DNA of 64,000 nt, from the NCBI RefSeq assembly GCF_017352115.1, contig NZ_CP071448.1, forward strand, positions 4,761,001 through 4,825,000. The letters are read 5' to 3'. Positions within the stretch are counted from its first letter, which is position 1. Every line of letters starts with the position of its first letter. This DNA is from Flavobacterium endoglycinae (GTDB lineage Bacteria; Bacteroidota; Bacteroidia; Flavobacteriales; Flavobacteriaceae). Below are positions 17,915 to 25,727 of this stretch, piece after piece. Below the pieces are notes generated by a model that did not search any database, had not been told where the DNA came from, and saw nothing but the letters and a program-made list of their open reading frames with translations. Both the position numbers and the translations under genes were made by a program.

Positions 17915-18823
17915 ATGGATATTTATTTTATCAAAAGTGGATACAATTCTTATGGAGGAGGTTTTAAAGCGCCCTTTACACATCTTGGCAGAATAATTTC
18001 GGATCGATTTGAAGCCGAAAAAATTGAATTCTCTTTTCAGGAAATCGAAATTCAGCTGGCTATTTTTTCAAACAAACCTAAAGGAAATAATAAAGAAGTT
18101 TATACTAATTGGTTTAATAAATTGCCAGTTTATTATAGAGGCAAAAGTATGGTAAGAGTTACATTGCCAATATTTAAAAATGAAGAAGATTTAAATGATA
18201 TTTTTAAATGGATTCATGAAGTTTTTGAAATTATAGCCAGAAAAAAGAAAAAGGATGATGTTTTGAATGTAGAAAGAATGAAAGAAGTTTTAATTCTTTT
18301 AGAAACAGAACTCAATAAAACAGATTTATGGGAATTAAATAAAAAATATGAATCTATTTTACGACAAGAAACAATAGCGAAAAGACTTAAAGAAAGAACA
18401 GAAAGACAAAACCGAGTTATAGAAAACAAAAGATTAATTTATGATTTGCGTTTTTATTATCGTTTTGAAAATATAGACAAGCTTTATTTTACGCCTTACG
18501 ATCATAGACTCTGTAATAAAATATTAGAAAAACTTCGAGAGAGAAAATTTCGACTTCCAGATTATACTCATATCTACCTTAGCATTTCTAATTCTTTTGA
18601 AAATGCCTTATACGAAGCTGTAAGAGTAGAAACATGGTTTGCTTATGGAGTTGCGGTGCTGGAAAATTATACTGATTATGAAAATAAAAATGAGAAAGAA
18701 AAACAAAGAATTGTTTTTGATTTATTAAAACAAGGTCTGCATGATATAGCCAACATTGATAAACTGGATATGGATGTTTTAAATGAAGTTTTAAACGAAG
18801 TTGAACAAGGATTAATGAAATAA
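17915..18823 (+). CDS. Hypothetical cytoplasmic protein
   Basis: The ATG at 17915 is preferred to an in-frame upstream codon at 17888 because the extra residues are an AT-rich leader and MDIYFIKSGYNSYGGG is a plausible start. The product (~302 residues) has no signal peptide. Its middle part (residues ~100-190) is rich in Lys, Glu and Arg and probably forms long helices (RKKKKDDVLNVERMKEVLIL, RLKERTERQNRVIENKRLI). The C-terminus is acidic and helical. It may be related to DUF-type proteins of unknown role in Bacteroidota; I do not recognise the family. It is followed directly by a terminator. Confidence 0.7.
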   Translation: MDIYFIKSGYNSYGGGFKAPFTHLGRIISDRFEAEKIEFSFQEIEIQLAIFSNKPKGNNKEVYTNWFNKLPVYYRGKSMVRVTLPIFKNEEDLNDIFKWIHEVFEIIARKKKKDDVLNVERMKEVLILLETELNKTDLWELNKKYESILRQETIAKRLKERTERQNRVIENKRLIYDLRFYYRFENIDKLYFTPYDHRLCNKILEKLRERKFRLPDYTHIYLSISNSFENALYEAVRVETWFAYGVAVLENYTDYENKNEKEKQRIVFDLLKQGLHDIANIDKLDMDVLNEVLNEVEQGLMK

Positions 18824-18856
18824 AAAAAGCCGTAAAAGATTTTACGGCTTTTCTAT
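18823..18856. terminator. Bidirectional terminator
   Basis: AAAAGCCGTAAAA (18825-18837) pairs with TTTTACGGCTTTT (18840-18852). The innermost pairs must open to form a loop. It starts at the stop codon of the upstream gene and lies 7 bases before the stop of the convergent DsbA-like gene. Confidence 0.85.
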
Positions 18857-18862
18857 TTTAAA

Positions 18863-19849
18863 CTATTTCAAAGAATAAAGCGAACCATTTTTAATGGTCT
18901 TTTTATCCAATTTACCCTTTTGATATAATTCTTCCAGAATATCTTTTGCTTCTGTATACGAAATATCTAGAATTACGGCATACTCTTTTGGAGCCAAGGT
19001 TGGATAAATTTCAAAAAGCGATAATGAATTTTCATTAGGAATATCTTTCTTTTTGGCTTCTGGTAAAAGAGCAGACAAAGCATTTTCATAAGAAGCATAA
19101 GGTTTAGAACCATAAACCGTTAATTGATTGTTATTTCCGTCAGAGAAAAATAAAGTAGGGAAGCCCCTAACGCCTAATGTTCTGCCCAGATTTAAATCTT
19201 CTTGGAAAAGTTTTTTAGCGTCATTTTCATAATCCGTTTTTAGTTTTGCGATGTCCAAGCCTGCTATTTCGGCACCTTCGGCTATGTTTTCCCATTTGGC
19301 AATATTCTTTTTATCCAGATATAATTTTTCACGCAGTATTCGCATAAAATAAACTGCTTTATCCTTACTCTGAATTTGCGCCGCTTTCATGGCAATGCAA
19401 GAGGGATAAGAGGAATCCAACGGATCTTCAAGCCACACATCTCCATCAATAGGCATTGCGTAATACAAACTCGCTTCGTCCCAATGATGCGCCACATCTG
19501 AAGGTTTGCTGATACCGCCGCTGTTATACGTCCAATCGGGCAATAAACCGCCCATTCGATAGTCAATTTCAATATAATTGCCATATTCCAGTTTTAATTT
19601 TCGAAGCTGAGGTTCAATTCCCCAGCAGGAGGAGCAGATTGGATCTGTATAATAAATAATTTTAATGGGTTTATTTTCGGCCGGAATAGAAGCGATTTCA
19701 TTAGATTTTTCGCCAATCGGCATTTCGCACATTCCTGTTTTAGGATCACATAATAACGGATTTATTTTATTCTCGTTCATTTTAGAATTTATTTGTGATT
19801 GGCAACTTACACTGCAAATCAAGATTAAGAATAGCGAAAGTATTTTCAT
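18863..19849 (-). CDS. DsbA/SpxH-like thioredoxin-fold lipoprotein
   Basis: The start at 19849 is chosen because it opens on a lipoprotein signal (MKILSLFLILICSVSC, acylated C16); an upstream in-frame ATG at 19918 would place 23 charged residues before it. A short CDPKTGMC segment (C34, C41) precedes the thioredoxin fold. The active site is DPICSSCWG (C72, C75), with a helical insertion and a cis-Pro loop GVRGFPTLFF. A ~60-residue C-terminal winged-helix-like segment (TLAPKEYAVILDISYTEAKD) resembles that of SpxH/YjbH-type DsbA relatives. It probably oxidises or isomerises thiols in the envelope, although SpxH homologues act as cytoplasmic adaptors. It is divergent from an HxlR regulator. Confidence 0.8.
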   Translation of the reverse strand: MKILSLFLILICSVSCQSQINSKMNENKINPLLCDPKTGMCEMPIGEKSNEIASIPAENKPIKIIYYTDPICSSCWGIEPQLRKLKLEYGNYIEIDYRMGGLLPDWTYNSGGISKPSDVAHHWDEASLYYAMPIDGDVWLEDPLDSSYPSCIAMKAAQIQSKDKAVYFMRILREKLYLDKKNIAKWENIAEGAEIAGLDIAKLKTDYENDAKKLFQEDLNLGRTLGVRGFPTLFFSDGNNNQLTVYGSKPYASYENALSALLPEAKKKDIPNENSLSLFEIYPTLAPKEYAVILDISYTEAKDILEELYQKGKLDKKTIKNGSLYSLK

Positions 19850-19939
19850 ATAACTGTTTTTAATTTCCGCTTGGTTTAAATTTTTAACTTTACGCAAAGT
19901 TCGTTTGTAAATATTCACAAGTCAATTAGTCAAAAAAAC

Positions 19940-20257
19940 ATGACTACCGAAAATAAATCCCAAAAAGAAAATGAATGTCCTGCCGAAGGACTTCTCAAAC
20001 TATTATCAGGTAAATGGAAACCGCAAATATTCTTATTGGCTGTTAACGGACCAATACGTTTCAATGGACTTTTAAGAGATCTTAAAGGAACCAATAAACA
20101 ATCTATTTCGACTGCATTGCGCGAGCTGGAAGAGTTTGGACTTCTGGATAAAAATGTCATCAAATTAAAACCGCTTCACATCGAATATAATTTATCAGAA
20201 AAAGGAAAATCATTGATTCCAGTTTTCAAACAATTGGAGTTTTTCTCTGATAAATAA
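19940..20257 (+). CDS. HxlR-family winged-helix transcriptional regulator
   Basis: The 105-residue product has the HxlR signature: an N-terminal Cys (ECPAEG, C13), then LLKLLSGKWKPQIFLLAVNG, a recognition-helix region (RFNGLLRDLKGTNKQSISTA), LRELEEFGLLD and a wing (HIEYNLSEKGKSLIPVFKQL). In members such as YodB and HypR the N-terminal Cys senses electrophiles or oxidants. It is transcribed away from the DsbA-like lipoprotein gene with 90 bases between start codons, so control of that gene and of itself is the simplest reading (inference). Confidence 0.9.
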   Translation: MTTENKSQKENECPAEGLLKLLSGKWKPQIFLLAVNGPIRFNGLLRDLKGTNKQSISTALRELEEFGLLDKNVIKLKPLHIEYNLSEKGKSLIPVFKQLEFFSDK

Positions 20258-20525
20258 TAATTAAGAATACATTATCAATTATAAAGTAATTGCAATCTTA
20301 CAAGAATTTATGTATTTTCACGTTTGTAAAAATATATAAGCCAAAATTATGATTGAAATACACGAAAAAAAAGAGATTCTGGCTCTTGAATTCTATTAAA
20401 ACTACCTCGCCAGAAAAAACAAAACTATTTCACACCATACTAGCAGTAACTTGTTTTACTGCATGTTCGCTATTTGATTAATGGAAATATTTATTTCCTC
20501 TGAAATACTTAAATAAAAACTTCAC
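20258..20525. other. Intergenic region with no clear gene
   Basis: This 268-base AT-rich gap contains a 16-codon frame (20349-20399) and a short open stretch after its stop, but neither has family features. There is no strong dyad or repeat. Confidence 0.4.
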
Positions 20526-21227
20526 ATGAATTATATACAAAAAATCAAACGTCTTTATAACTTGTCTGATAAAGAAGACTACGGATTTTCAAAAGACGAA
20601 ATTTCTGCCCTAGAGAAAGAATTAAAAGTCACGCTTCCCTCAAAGCTAAAAGAATATTATCAGGAATTAGGGAAAGAAGAAAACCTTAATTATTGTTTTA
20701 ACCGACTTTTAAAACCTGATGGTGAAATTGAATTTTCAGAAGATGACTATCTAGTTTTTTATGAAGAAAACCAAAACGTAGCGATCTGGGGAATTAAAAA
20801 AGAAGATTTAATAGAAGACAATCCACCCGTCTATGGAAATTACGATACCATTGAAAAATCAGATTGGGAAGTTGAAACCCAAACAACCGAAAACTTCTTT
20901 TTATTGATGGCTGTTTTTAACGGAACTTTAGGCGGACTTCAATACAACGGAAATTTCATAGGAGCAATCGAACCAGAGATCGTAAAGTTTGTAGAAGACA
21001 ATTGGAAATTAGTGCCCGAAATCAGTAAAGACAATCAAAAAGTGTATACAGATCAGTTTTATGATGTAATCAGCCTTTCTTTCGATCAAAATAACAATTG
21101 CCATGGCGCGTTTATAGGAACAAGCATTCAAGATCGTTTCGATGAAATTCTTGATTGTATAGATATCGATTGGTCTTATCTTTCGTATGATGACGAAGAA
21201 TTTGATGAAGATGACGACGAAGATTAA
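20526..21227 (+). CDS. SMI1/KNR4 (SUKH) family protein, immunity-type
   Basis: The 233-residue product has the SUKH pattern: FSKDEISALEKELKVTLPSK followed by LKEYYQELGKEEN, a middle strand block with VAIWGIKKEDL and NPPVYG, then FFLLMAVFNGTLGG. The C-terminus is very acidic (DDEEFDEDDDED). No signal peptide is present. SUKH proteins are often immunity proteins against polymorphic toxins, but many are orphan or have other roles. It is the first of four closely packed genes (SUKH, SUKH, DUF1963, unknown) reading the same way. No toxin gene is adjacent. Confidence 0.85.
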   Translation: MNYIQKIKRLYNLSDKEDYGFSKDEISALEKELKVTLPSKLKEYYQELGKEENLNYCFNRLLKPDGEIEFSEDDYLVFYEENQNVAIWGIKKEDLIEDNPPVYGNYDTIEKSDWEVETQTTENFFLLMAVFNGTLGGLQYNGNFIGAIEPEIVKFVEDNWKLVPEISKDNQKVYTDQFYDVISLSFDQNNNCHGAFIGTSIQDRFDEILDCIDIDWSYLSYDDEEFDEDDDED

Positions 21228-21248
21228 CTAAATTAAAAACAAGTAATT

Positions 21249-21755
21249 ATGTGGTTTAATAAATTTAATTTTTTCGACATACATCCGGGATTAACAGAGT
21301 CAATTCCAGACGATTTTTTTACAAAACCTTATTCAGTGAACGAATTAGAGATATTGGATAATATAAGACAATTATATCCAGAAGGAACTGCACCCGAAAT
21401 TCTCCCGATTCCAAAACAAATAAAACTTCCCGAAGAATATATCAAACTATTGAATCATTCAAACGGAGGCGGAATTTTAAACGGCGATCGAGAATTTGGC
21501 TATTTCTCACTTGAAGATATTAGAGAAATGTACATTTCTTATGGTTTTCCGTTCTGGGCTCCGGCATTTCTTCCGGTAGCATTTAATGGAGGCGGAAAAT
21601 TCTACGCCTACGATCTCAGAAAAGAAAACGAGTTTCCTATAATTGCTGTTTCCTCAGGAAATATTGGCTACGACGATGACTGCTGGGGATTTTTAGGAAA
21701 CACAATGGAAAATGTTTTAAGCAATACTAACAATATTGAAGATGAATTGGATTAA
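21249..21755 (+). CDS. SMI1/KNR4 (SUKH) family protein
   Basis: The 168-residue product is a compact SUKH domain: IKLPEEYIKLLNHSNGGGIL, GYFSLEDIREMYISYGFPFW, FLPVAFNGGGKFYAYDLR, FPIIAVSSGNIGYDDDCWGF and FLGNTMENVLSN. It starts 21 bases after the previous SUKH gene, so the two probably share a transcript. The two SUKH proteins are not close copies of each other, which argues for independent acquisition rather than recent duplication. Its function as an immunity protein is inferred from the family. Confidence 0.87.
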   Translation: MWFNKFNFFDIHPGLTESIPDDFFTKPYSVNELEILDNIRQLYPEGTAPEILPIPKQIKLPEEYIKLLNHSNGGGILNGDREFGYFSLEDIREMYISYGFPFWAPAFLPVAFNGGGKFYAYDLRKENEFPIIAVSSGNIGYDDDCWGFLGNTMENVLSNTNNIEDELD

Positions 21756-21906
21756 TAATAAGTATTGTTCGGGGAGAACATTTAATTATAAAGTATTTTA
21801 AATAAAATGTCATGGAAAGAATATTACAAACAAAATACAGATTTGTAATTAATTAAAATCATACGAATAATATAATTACATTTATTTAAATAAAAATAAA
21901 AGCCTA

Positions 21907-22629
21907 ATGGAAAAAGAAATATTTGAAATCATTGAACTGCTTCCTGCCACAAAACATTATTACGGAGACAGCTTAAAAATGCCCGAAATTTTATTAAAAG
22001 ATGGATTGCTGGTAAAAGCAGGAACCTTAGATATTCCTTTGGGACATTCTCGTTACGGCGGACCAATTGCTGATCTTCCCAAAGATTTTGAATATCCTAA
22101 AGACCTTCGTTTTGCAGCTCAGTTAGATCTCAAACAAATTGCTCCTCACGACACCTCTGGGCTTTTGCCAAAAACGGGACACTTGTTCTTTTTTGCCGAT
22201 ATTATCGAAGATAAAGGACTTGTTGCCTATGCGGATATTGAGAACAGCGAATTAGTAAGAGTAGTAAAAGATCATGACGATAATTTCTTTGAAGGAGTTT
22301 TGATAAAAGAGGCCTTTGCGGCAACCGAAAAACTTTCAGATCGTTATCGTGATCCAGAAGATGAATATGAAGAAGAAGATGCCAATGAAGACGGACTTTT
22401 ATGGGACTTTTTTGAAGGAAGCGAAACATCAAAAATCTTCGGAATCTTTACACATTGTCAGACACAAGAACAACAAATATTAGAAGTAGTGAATTCAAAT
22501 AAAGTGGTCTTATTGCAAATAGGAGAGAACGGATTCAACGATGAAGGTGTGTTTAGTGTTTTAATAAACAAAGACGATTTGAAAGCATTAAATTTTAGTA
22601 ACTGCGAATTTCATTGGGGACAATCTTAA
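21907..22629 (+). CDS. DUF1963 (YwqG-like) protein
   Basis: The 240-residue product shows the DUF1963 signature: LGHSRYGGPIADLPKDFEYP, LRFAAQLDLKQIAPHD, GLLPKTGHLFFFAD and, at the end, VLLQIGENG and INKDDLKALNFSNCEFHWGQ. A low-complexity acidic insert (DPEDEYEEEDANED) sits in the middle. The family is of unknown biochemical function; in Bacteroidota and Bacillus it is often found among SUKH and other immunity-type genes, as here. It is likely cytoplasmic and is followed after 9 bases by the next gene. Confidence 0.85.
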   Translation: MEKEIFEIIELLPATKHYYGDSLKMPEILLKDGLLVKAGTLDIPLGHSRYGGPIADLPKDFEYPKDLRFAAQLDLKQIAPHDTSGLLPKTGHLFFFADIIEDKGLVAYADIENSELVRVVKDHDDNFFEGVLIKEAFAATEKLSDRYRDPEDEYEEEDANEDGLLWDFFEGSETSKIFGIFTHCQTQEQQILEVVNSNKVVLLQIGENGFNDEGVFSVLINKDDLKALNFSNCEFHWGQS

Positions 22630-22638
22630 AAAACTACT

Positions 22639-23312
22639 ATGATTAAGGAATTAGGATACGGTTATAAATCATTGACAACGAATACAGTTACTATATGGGA
22701 AAACGAACTAAATTATAAAAACATCATGGCAGTACATAAATTTAATGAGGTTCTAAACGATCTAATGGATTATTTCATCTTGGGCGATGTGGATTGTTTA
22801 ATGCAGTATAAAATCGAAAATGATTTACCAGATGATCTTTTAACAGAATTCACAACAGAAGAAACCGGAGATCAGGTTGTCGAAGAAGGTGTAATTGTAC
22901 CCATGATTGGGATAGTAAATTATCCGTATACTGTTTATTTTAATCTTTCAGATGATGTTCCCGAATTATTAAAAACTGGAAATGAATTACAGCATAAACG
23001 TGATGGATATTGTCTTACGGTTGTAAACGGCAGGATTTATTTATATACGATTCCGTATTTGAGAGATTTTACAAAAGAGAAAGTCGATTTACTAAAAAAA
23101 TACAAACACGCCACAATAGAACTCCCAAATGCTTTTACAGCGTTTCGATCTTAGCAGGTTTAACAAAACAGACTTTAGAAATCAAAACAGAATCTGGAGA
23201 AATAGAACAAATAGAAGACATGGAACCTACTTTTGAATTTCTGATAAAACCTTCAAACGAGAAACCAGATTTTACAGCTGATTTTACGTATCCGTTTAGT
23301 ATAGAATTTTAA
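22639..23312 (+). pseudogene. Unknown protein gene with a single-base frameshift near 23151
   Basis: The first frame gives 171 residues and stops with TAG at 23152-23154. Coding-like sequence continues without a gap in another frame to 23312 (LAGLTKQTLEIKTESG, EPTFEFLIKPSNEKPD, FTYPFSIEF). Adding one T to the TT of TCTTAGCA near 23151 restores one frame of ~224 residues (..TAFRSLAGLTKQTLE..). The product is acidic, without signal peptide. I do not recognise its family, but its place directly behind the SUKH/SUKH/DUF1963 genes suggests a related role. It could be a true pseudogene or an assembly error. Confidence 0.65.
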
Positions 23313-23504
23313 TCCTTCGATTTTTTTTATTTCAAATAAAAAGAAATTATAACAAAAACGCATCGAATCCACACTAGAATGGAATCCATCACAATAATAT
23401 CAACCAAACCTGGGTACTCTTTAAAACCTTAGAATATTAGTAACTCAGCTTCTTTAAAAAAACTCATTAAACTTTCATTAACAAAAAGTAAGATTTCAAT
23501 AGTT

Positions 23505-23512
23505 TATATTTG
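23505..23512 (+). promoter_or_regulatory. Candidate -7 box for the thioredoxin-like pair
   Basis: TATATTTG matches TAnnTTTG 34 bases before the ATG at 23547. The gap of ~230 bases before it holds only ACCTTAGAA/AACTCAG-type repeat words (23425-23450). Confidence 0.4.
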
Positions 23513-23546
23513 TAAGACACAAATTAATTCTAAAGCGTTGAATCTC

Positions 23547-24023
23547 ATGAAAATCAAGTCTTTTTTCTATATCCTTTTGTTTAGTGTTTTCTCTATTTCG
23601 GCTTACAGTCAGAACGTTAAGCTCTTAAATATCGATCAGTTAAACGAAAGAATTAAAACAGGAAAAGACAGTACCTATGTTGTCAACTTTTGGGCAACTT
23701 GGTGTGCGCCTTGTATTAAAGAATTGCCACATTTTGAAAAACTAGGAGCCGAATATAAATCAGAGAAATTGGCTGTTTTATTGGTAAGTTTGGATTTTAA
23801 ATCAAAACTGGCTTCCAATGTGGTTCCGTTTGTAAAAAGAAAAAATCTGAAAAATGAAGTTTTTCTGCTGAACGAAAGCAGTCCGCAGGAATTTATCGAC
23901 CGTATTGATCCAAGCTGGTCAGGCAGTATTCCCGCGACACTTTTTATCAAAGGCGACAAACGAAAATTTGTTGAAAGCGAATTTACTTATGAACAATTAT
24001 TAACTGAATATAAAAAACTGTAA
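23547..24023 (+). CDS. TlpA/ResA-like secreted thioredoxin-fold protein
   Basis: The ATG at 23547 is preferred to an in-frame TTG at 23538. The product (158 residues) has a signal peptide (SFFYILLFSVFSISAYSQ). The active site is NFWATWCAPCIKELPHFEKL (C53, C56), with a late cis-Pro loop (GSIPATLFI). It should act as a periplasmic thiol reductase. The next gene starts 3 bases after its stop, so the two thioredoxin-fold proteins are co-expressed and may act as a pair. Confidence 0.88.
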   Translation: MKIKSFFYILLFSVFSISAYSQNVKLLNIDQLNERIKTGKDSTYVVNFWATWCAPCIKELPHFEKLGAEYKSEKLAVLLVSLDFKSKLASNVVPFVKRKNLKNEVFLLNESSPQEFIDRIDPSWSGSIPATLFIKGDKRKFVESEFTYEQLLTEYKKL

Positions 24024-24026
24024 ACC

Positions 24027-24641
24027 ATGAAAAAAATAATTTTATTACTGACATTAGCACTTTCTGCTTTTCTGGCTCAAGCACAAACGGGAACAACTCT
24101 TAAAGCAGGAGACGCCGCACCAGATTTTAAGCTGAAAAATGTAGACAATAAAGAAGTTTCTTTTGGAACTTTTAAAGACGCAAAAGGGTATATCGTAGTT
24201 TTTACTTGTAATACATGTCCGTATGCGGTAGGTTATGAGCAGAGAATTATTGATTTAGATAAAAAATTCAAACCGCAGGGTTATCCTGTAATTGCCATTA
24301 ATCCAAACGATCCAGAAGCTTCTACAGCAGATACATTTGCTAAGATGCAGGATTTGGCAAAAGAGAAAAAATATCCTTTTCCATATTTATTTGATGCTGG
24401 ACAAAAAATTACAGACGAATACGGAGCAAAACGCACACCTCACATTTTTATCGTTTCTAAAACTTCAAAAGGAAATGTAGTAGAATATGTTGGCGCAATC
24501 GACAACGATCCGGAAGGAAAAAATCCTCAAAAAATAAAATATGCCGAAGATGTTATTGCATCTTTAAAAAGCGGTCAAAAACCAGCTGTAACCCAAACCA
24601 AAGAAATTGGATGTACAGTAAAAAGAAAAGCGAAAGCTTAA
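24027..24641 (+). CDS. Secreted thioredoxin-family/AhpC-TSA-like protein
   Basis: The 204-residue product has a signal peptide (LLLTLALSAFLAQAQ), then the AhpC/TSA start GDAAPDFKLKNVDNKEVSF and the motif VVFTCNTCPYAVGYEQRI (C61, C64). This CNTCPY version occurs in the peroxiredoxin-like thioredoxin family. A cis-Pro loop GAKRTPHIFIV follows. The Lys-rich C-terminus ends in a lone Cys (IGCTVKRKAKA). The likely role is envelope thiol or peroxide chemistry. It overlaps nothing and is followed by a strong terminator shared with the opposing DUF3861 gene. Confidence 0.85.
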   Translation: MKKIILLLTLALSAFLAQAQTGTTLKAGDAAPDFKLKNVDNKEVSFGTFKDAKGYIVVFTCNTCPYAVGYEQRIIDLDKKFKPQGYPVIAINPNDPEASTADTFAKMQDLAKEKKYPFPYLFDAGQKITDEYGAKRTPHIFIVSKTSKGNVVEYVGAIDNDPEGKNPQKIKYAEDVIASLKSGQKPAVTQTKEIGCTVKRKAKA

Positions 24642-24654
24642 TTATTGGAATTTT

Positions 24655-24706
24655 AAAAAAAACTAAAAAGCTTGTAGGTAGAAACTACAAGCTTTTTAGT
24701 TTTTTC
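24655..24706. terminator. Bidirectional terminator overlapping the DUF3861 gene end
   Basis: A perfect 15-bp stem (24663-24677 with 24685-24699; AAGCTTGTAG core) closes a 7-base loop and is followed by TTTTTT. Its right arm encodes the last five codons and stop of the minus-strand gene. Confidence 0.88.
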
Positions 24707-24978
24707 ATAAAAACCGGAAATACATCATTCAATTCATCAAACAAAGGATTTTTGCGGTGTCTAAGTTTGATTTCGCTGAATAATTTCAGGCCAATGGCAA
24801 ACTGAGTAGCTTCATGCGGATTTTCGAATATATTTTTGTCTTTGATTTTTTCTATAATACCAAATATTTCATCGTGATTGTCAAATTCAATTCCTAGTTC
24901 TTTTGCAGGAGTAGTGGCTCCATTTGCGTATTCTTTCAGGCTTAAAGTCAGATAATATTTGTTTGCTCTTTTTTCCAT
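24685..24978 (-). CDS. DUF3861-family protein
   Basis: The 97-residue product matches DUF3861 over its whole length: NKYYLTLSLKEYANG at the start, LGIEFDNHDEIFGIIEKIKD, EATQFAIGLKLFSEI and KNPLFDELNDVFPVFMKKLK. No signal peptide or membrane segment is present. The family function is unknown. The gene ends inside the terminator stem shared with the convergent gene and starts 17 bases from the end of the LytTR gene, so it may be the last cistron of the LytS/LytTR unit. Confidence 0.85.
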   Translation of the reverse strand: MEKRANKYYLTLSLKEYANGATTPAKELGIEFDNHDEIFGIIEKIKDKNIFENPHEATQFAIGLKLFSEIKLRHRKNPLFDELNDVFPVFMKKLKSL

Positions 24979-24995
24979 GATAATTGTATTCTATT

Positions 24996-25727
24996 TTATT
25001 TCAACCATTTGTCTACAATGGTTTTAAATGTTTCTTTGTATTGTTCGCCAACCGTAATTTCTGTTTTGCCAATTAAAATTGAATTTTTAGTAATTGCATT
25101 TATTTTGTCAAGCGCTACGATAAACGAGCGGTGTACTCTCATAAATTTAGCAGAAGGCAGTTTTTCTTCCAAAGCCTTTAAGGAAATCAATGACATGATT
25201 GCTTTTTGCGAATCGTCAAGATGTACTTTTACGTAATCTTTTAAACTTTCGATATACAAAATATCTTTAAGCGAAATACGAACCCATTGATATTCAACTT
25301 TTAAAAAGATAAATTCATCATCTGCCGTAACAGACTGAAATTGTGTGGAAGCTTCTGTCGTAATTTGAAGTACTTTATGGGCAGCACGCAAAAACTCTTC
25401 GTAGCTGAAAGGTTTTAAAAGATAATCGACTGCATTCACTTTATAGCCTTCAATCGCATAATGATTATAAGCGGTTGTAAAAACAATTTTGGGTACTTGT
25501 CCCGGTTGTTCCTGCAAAAGTCTGGCAAGTTCCATTCCGGTTAAATTGGGCATATTGATATCTAGAAAAACAAGATCGGGCTGTTTATCTTTAATTAAAG
25601 TCATTGCTTCAACCGCATTGTCACAACTGGCAGTTAATTCTAAAAAAGGCGTTTGTTCAATAAAAGTCTGTACCAGTTTTAATGCCAGAGGTTCGTCGTC
25701 GACTGCTATACATTTTAATGTTATCAT
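24996..25727 (-). CDS. LytTR-family response regulator
   Basis: The 243-residue product has a receiver domain with acidic pocket DDEP (D10, D11), phospho-acceptor D56 in LVFLDINMPNLTG, and the Lys in DYLLKPFSYEEFL. The DNA-binding LytTR domain follows (FLKVEYQWVRISLKDILYIE, LPSAKFMRVHRSFIVALDKI, ITVGEQYKETF). The start codon overlaps the stop of the kinase gene (ATGA at 25727), showing translational coupling. The partner sensor is therefore the adjacent kinase. The targets are unknown; the divergent RND operon is a nearby candidate. Confidence 0.95.
   Translation of the reverse strand: MITLKCIAVDDEPLALKLVQTFIEQTPFLELTASCDNAVEAMTLIKDKQPDLVFLDINMPNLTGMELARLLQEQPGQVPKIVFTTAYNHYAIEGYKVNAVDYLLKPFSYEEFLRAAHKVLQITTEASTQFQSVTADDEFIFLKVEYQWVRISLKDILYIESLKDYVKVHLDDSQKAIMSLISLKALEEKLPSAKFMRVHRSFIVALDKINAITKNSILIGKTEITVGEQYKETFKTIVDKWLK

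Noticed and set aside
20349-20480. Possible small gene or broken gene before the first SUKH gene
   Set aside because: A 16-codon frame followed by a short open stretch with no family pattern; too weak to call.
23010-23312. Separate 100-residue gene overlapping the end of the 22639 gene
   Set aside because: Its first ~45 residues are an out-of-frame reading of the upstream gene (Cys/Arg/Lys-rich, unlike the rest); the later part is better explained as the shifted C-terminus of that gene.
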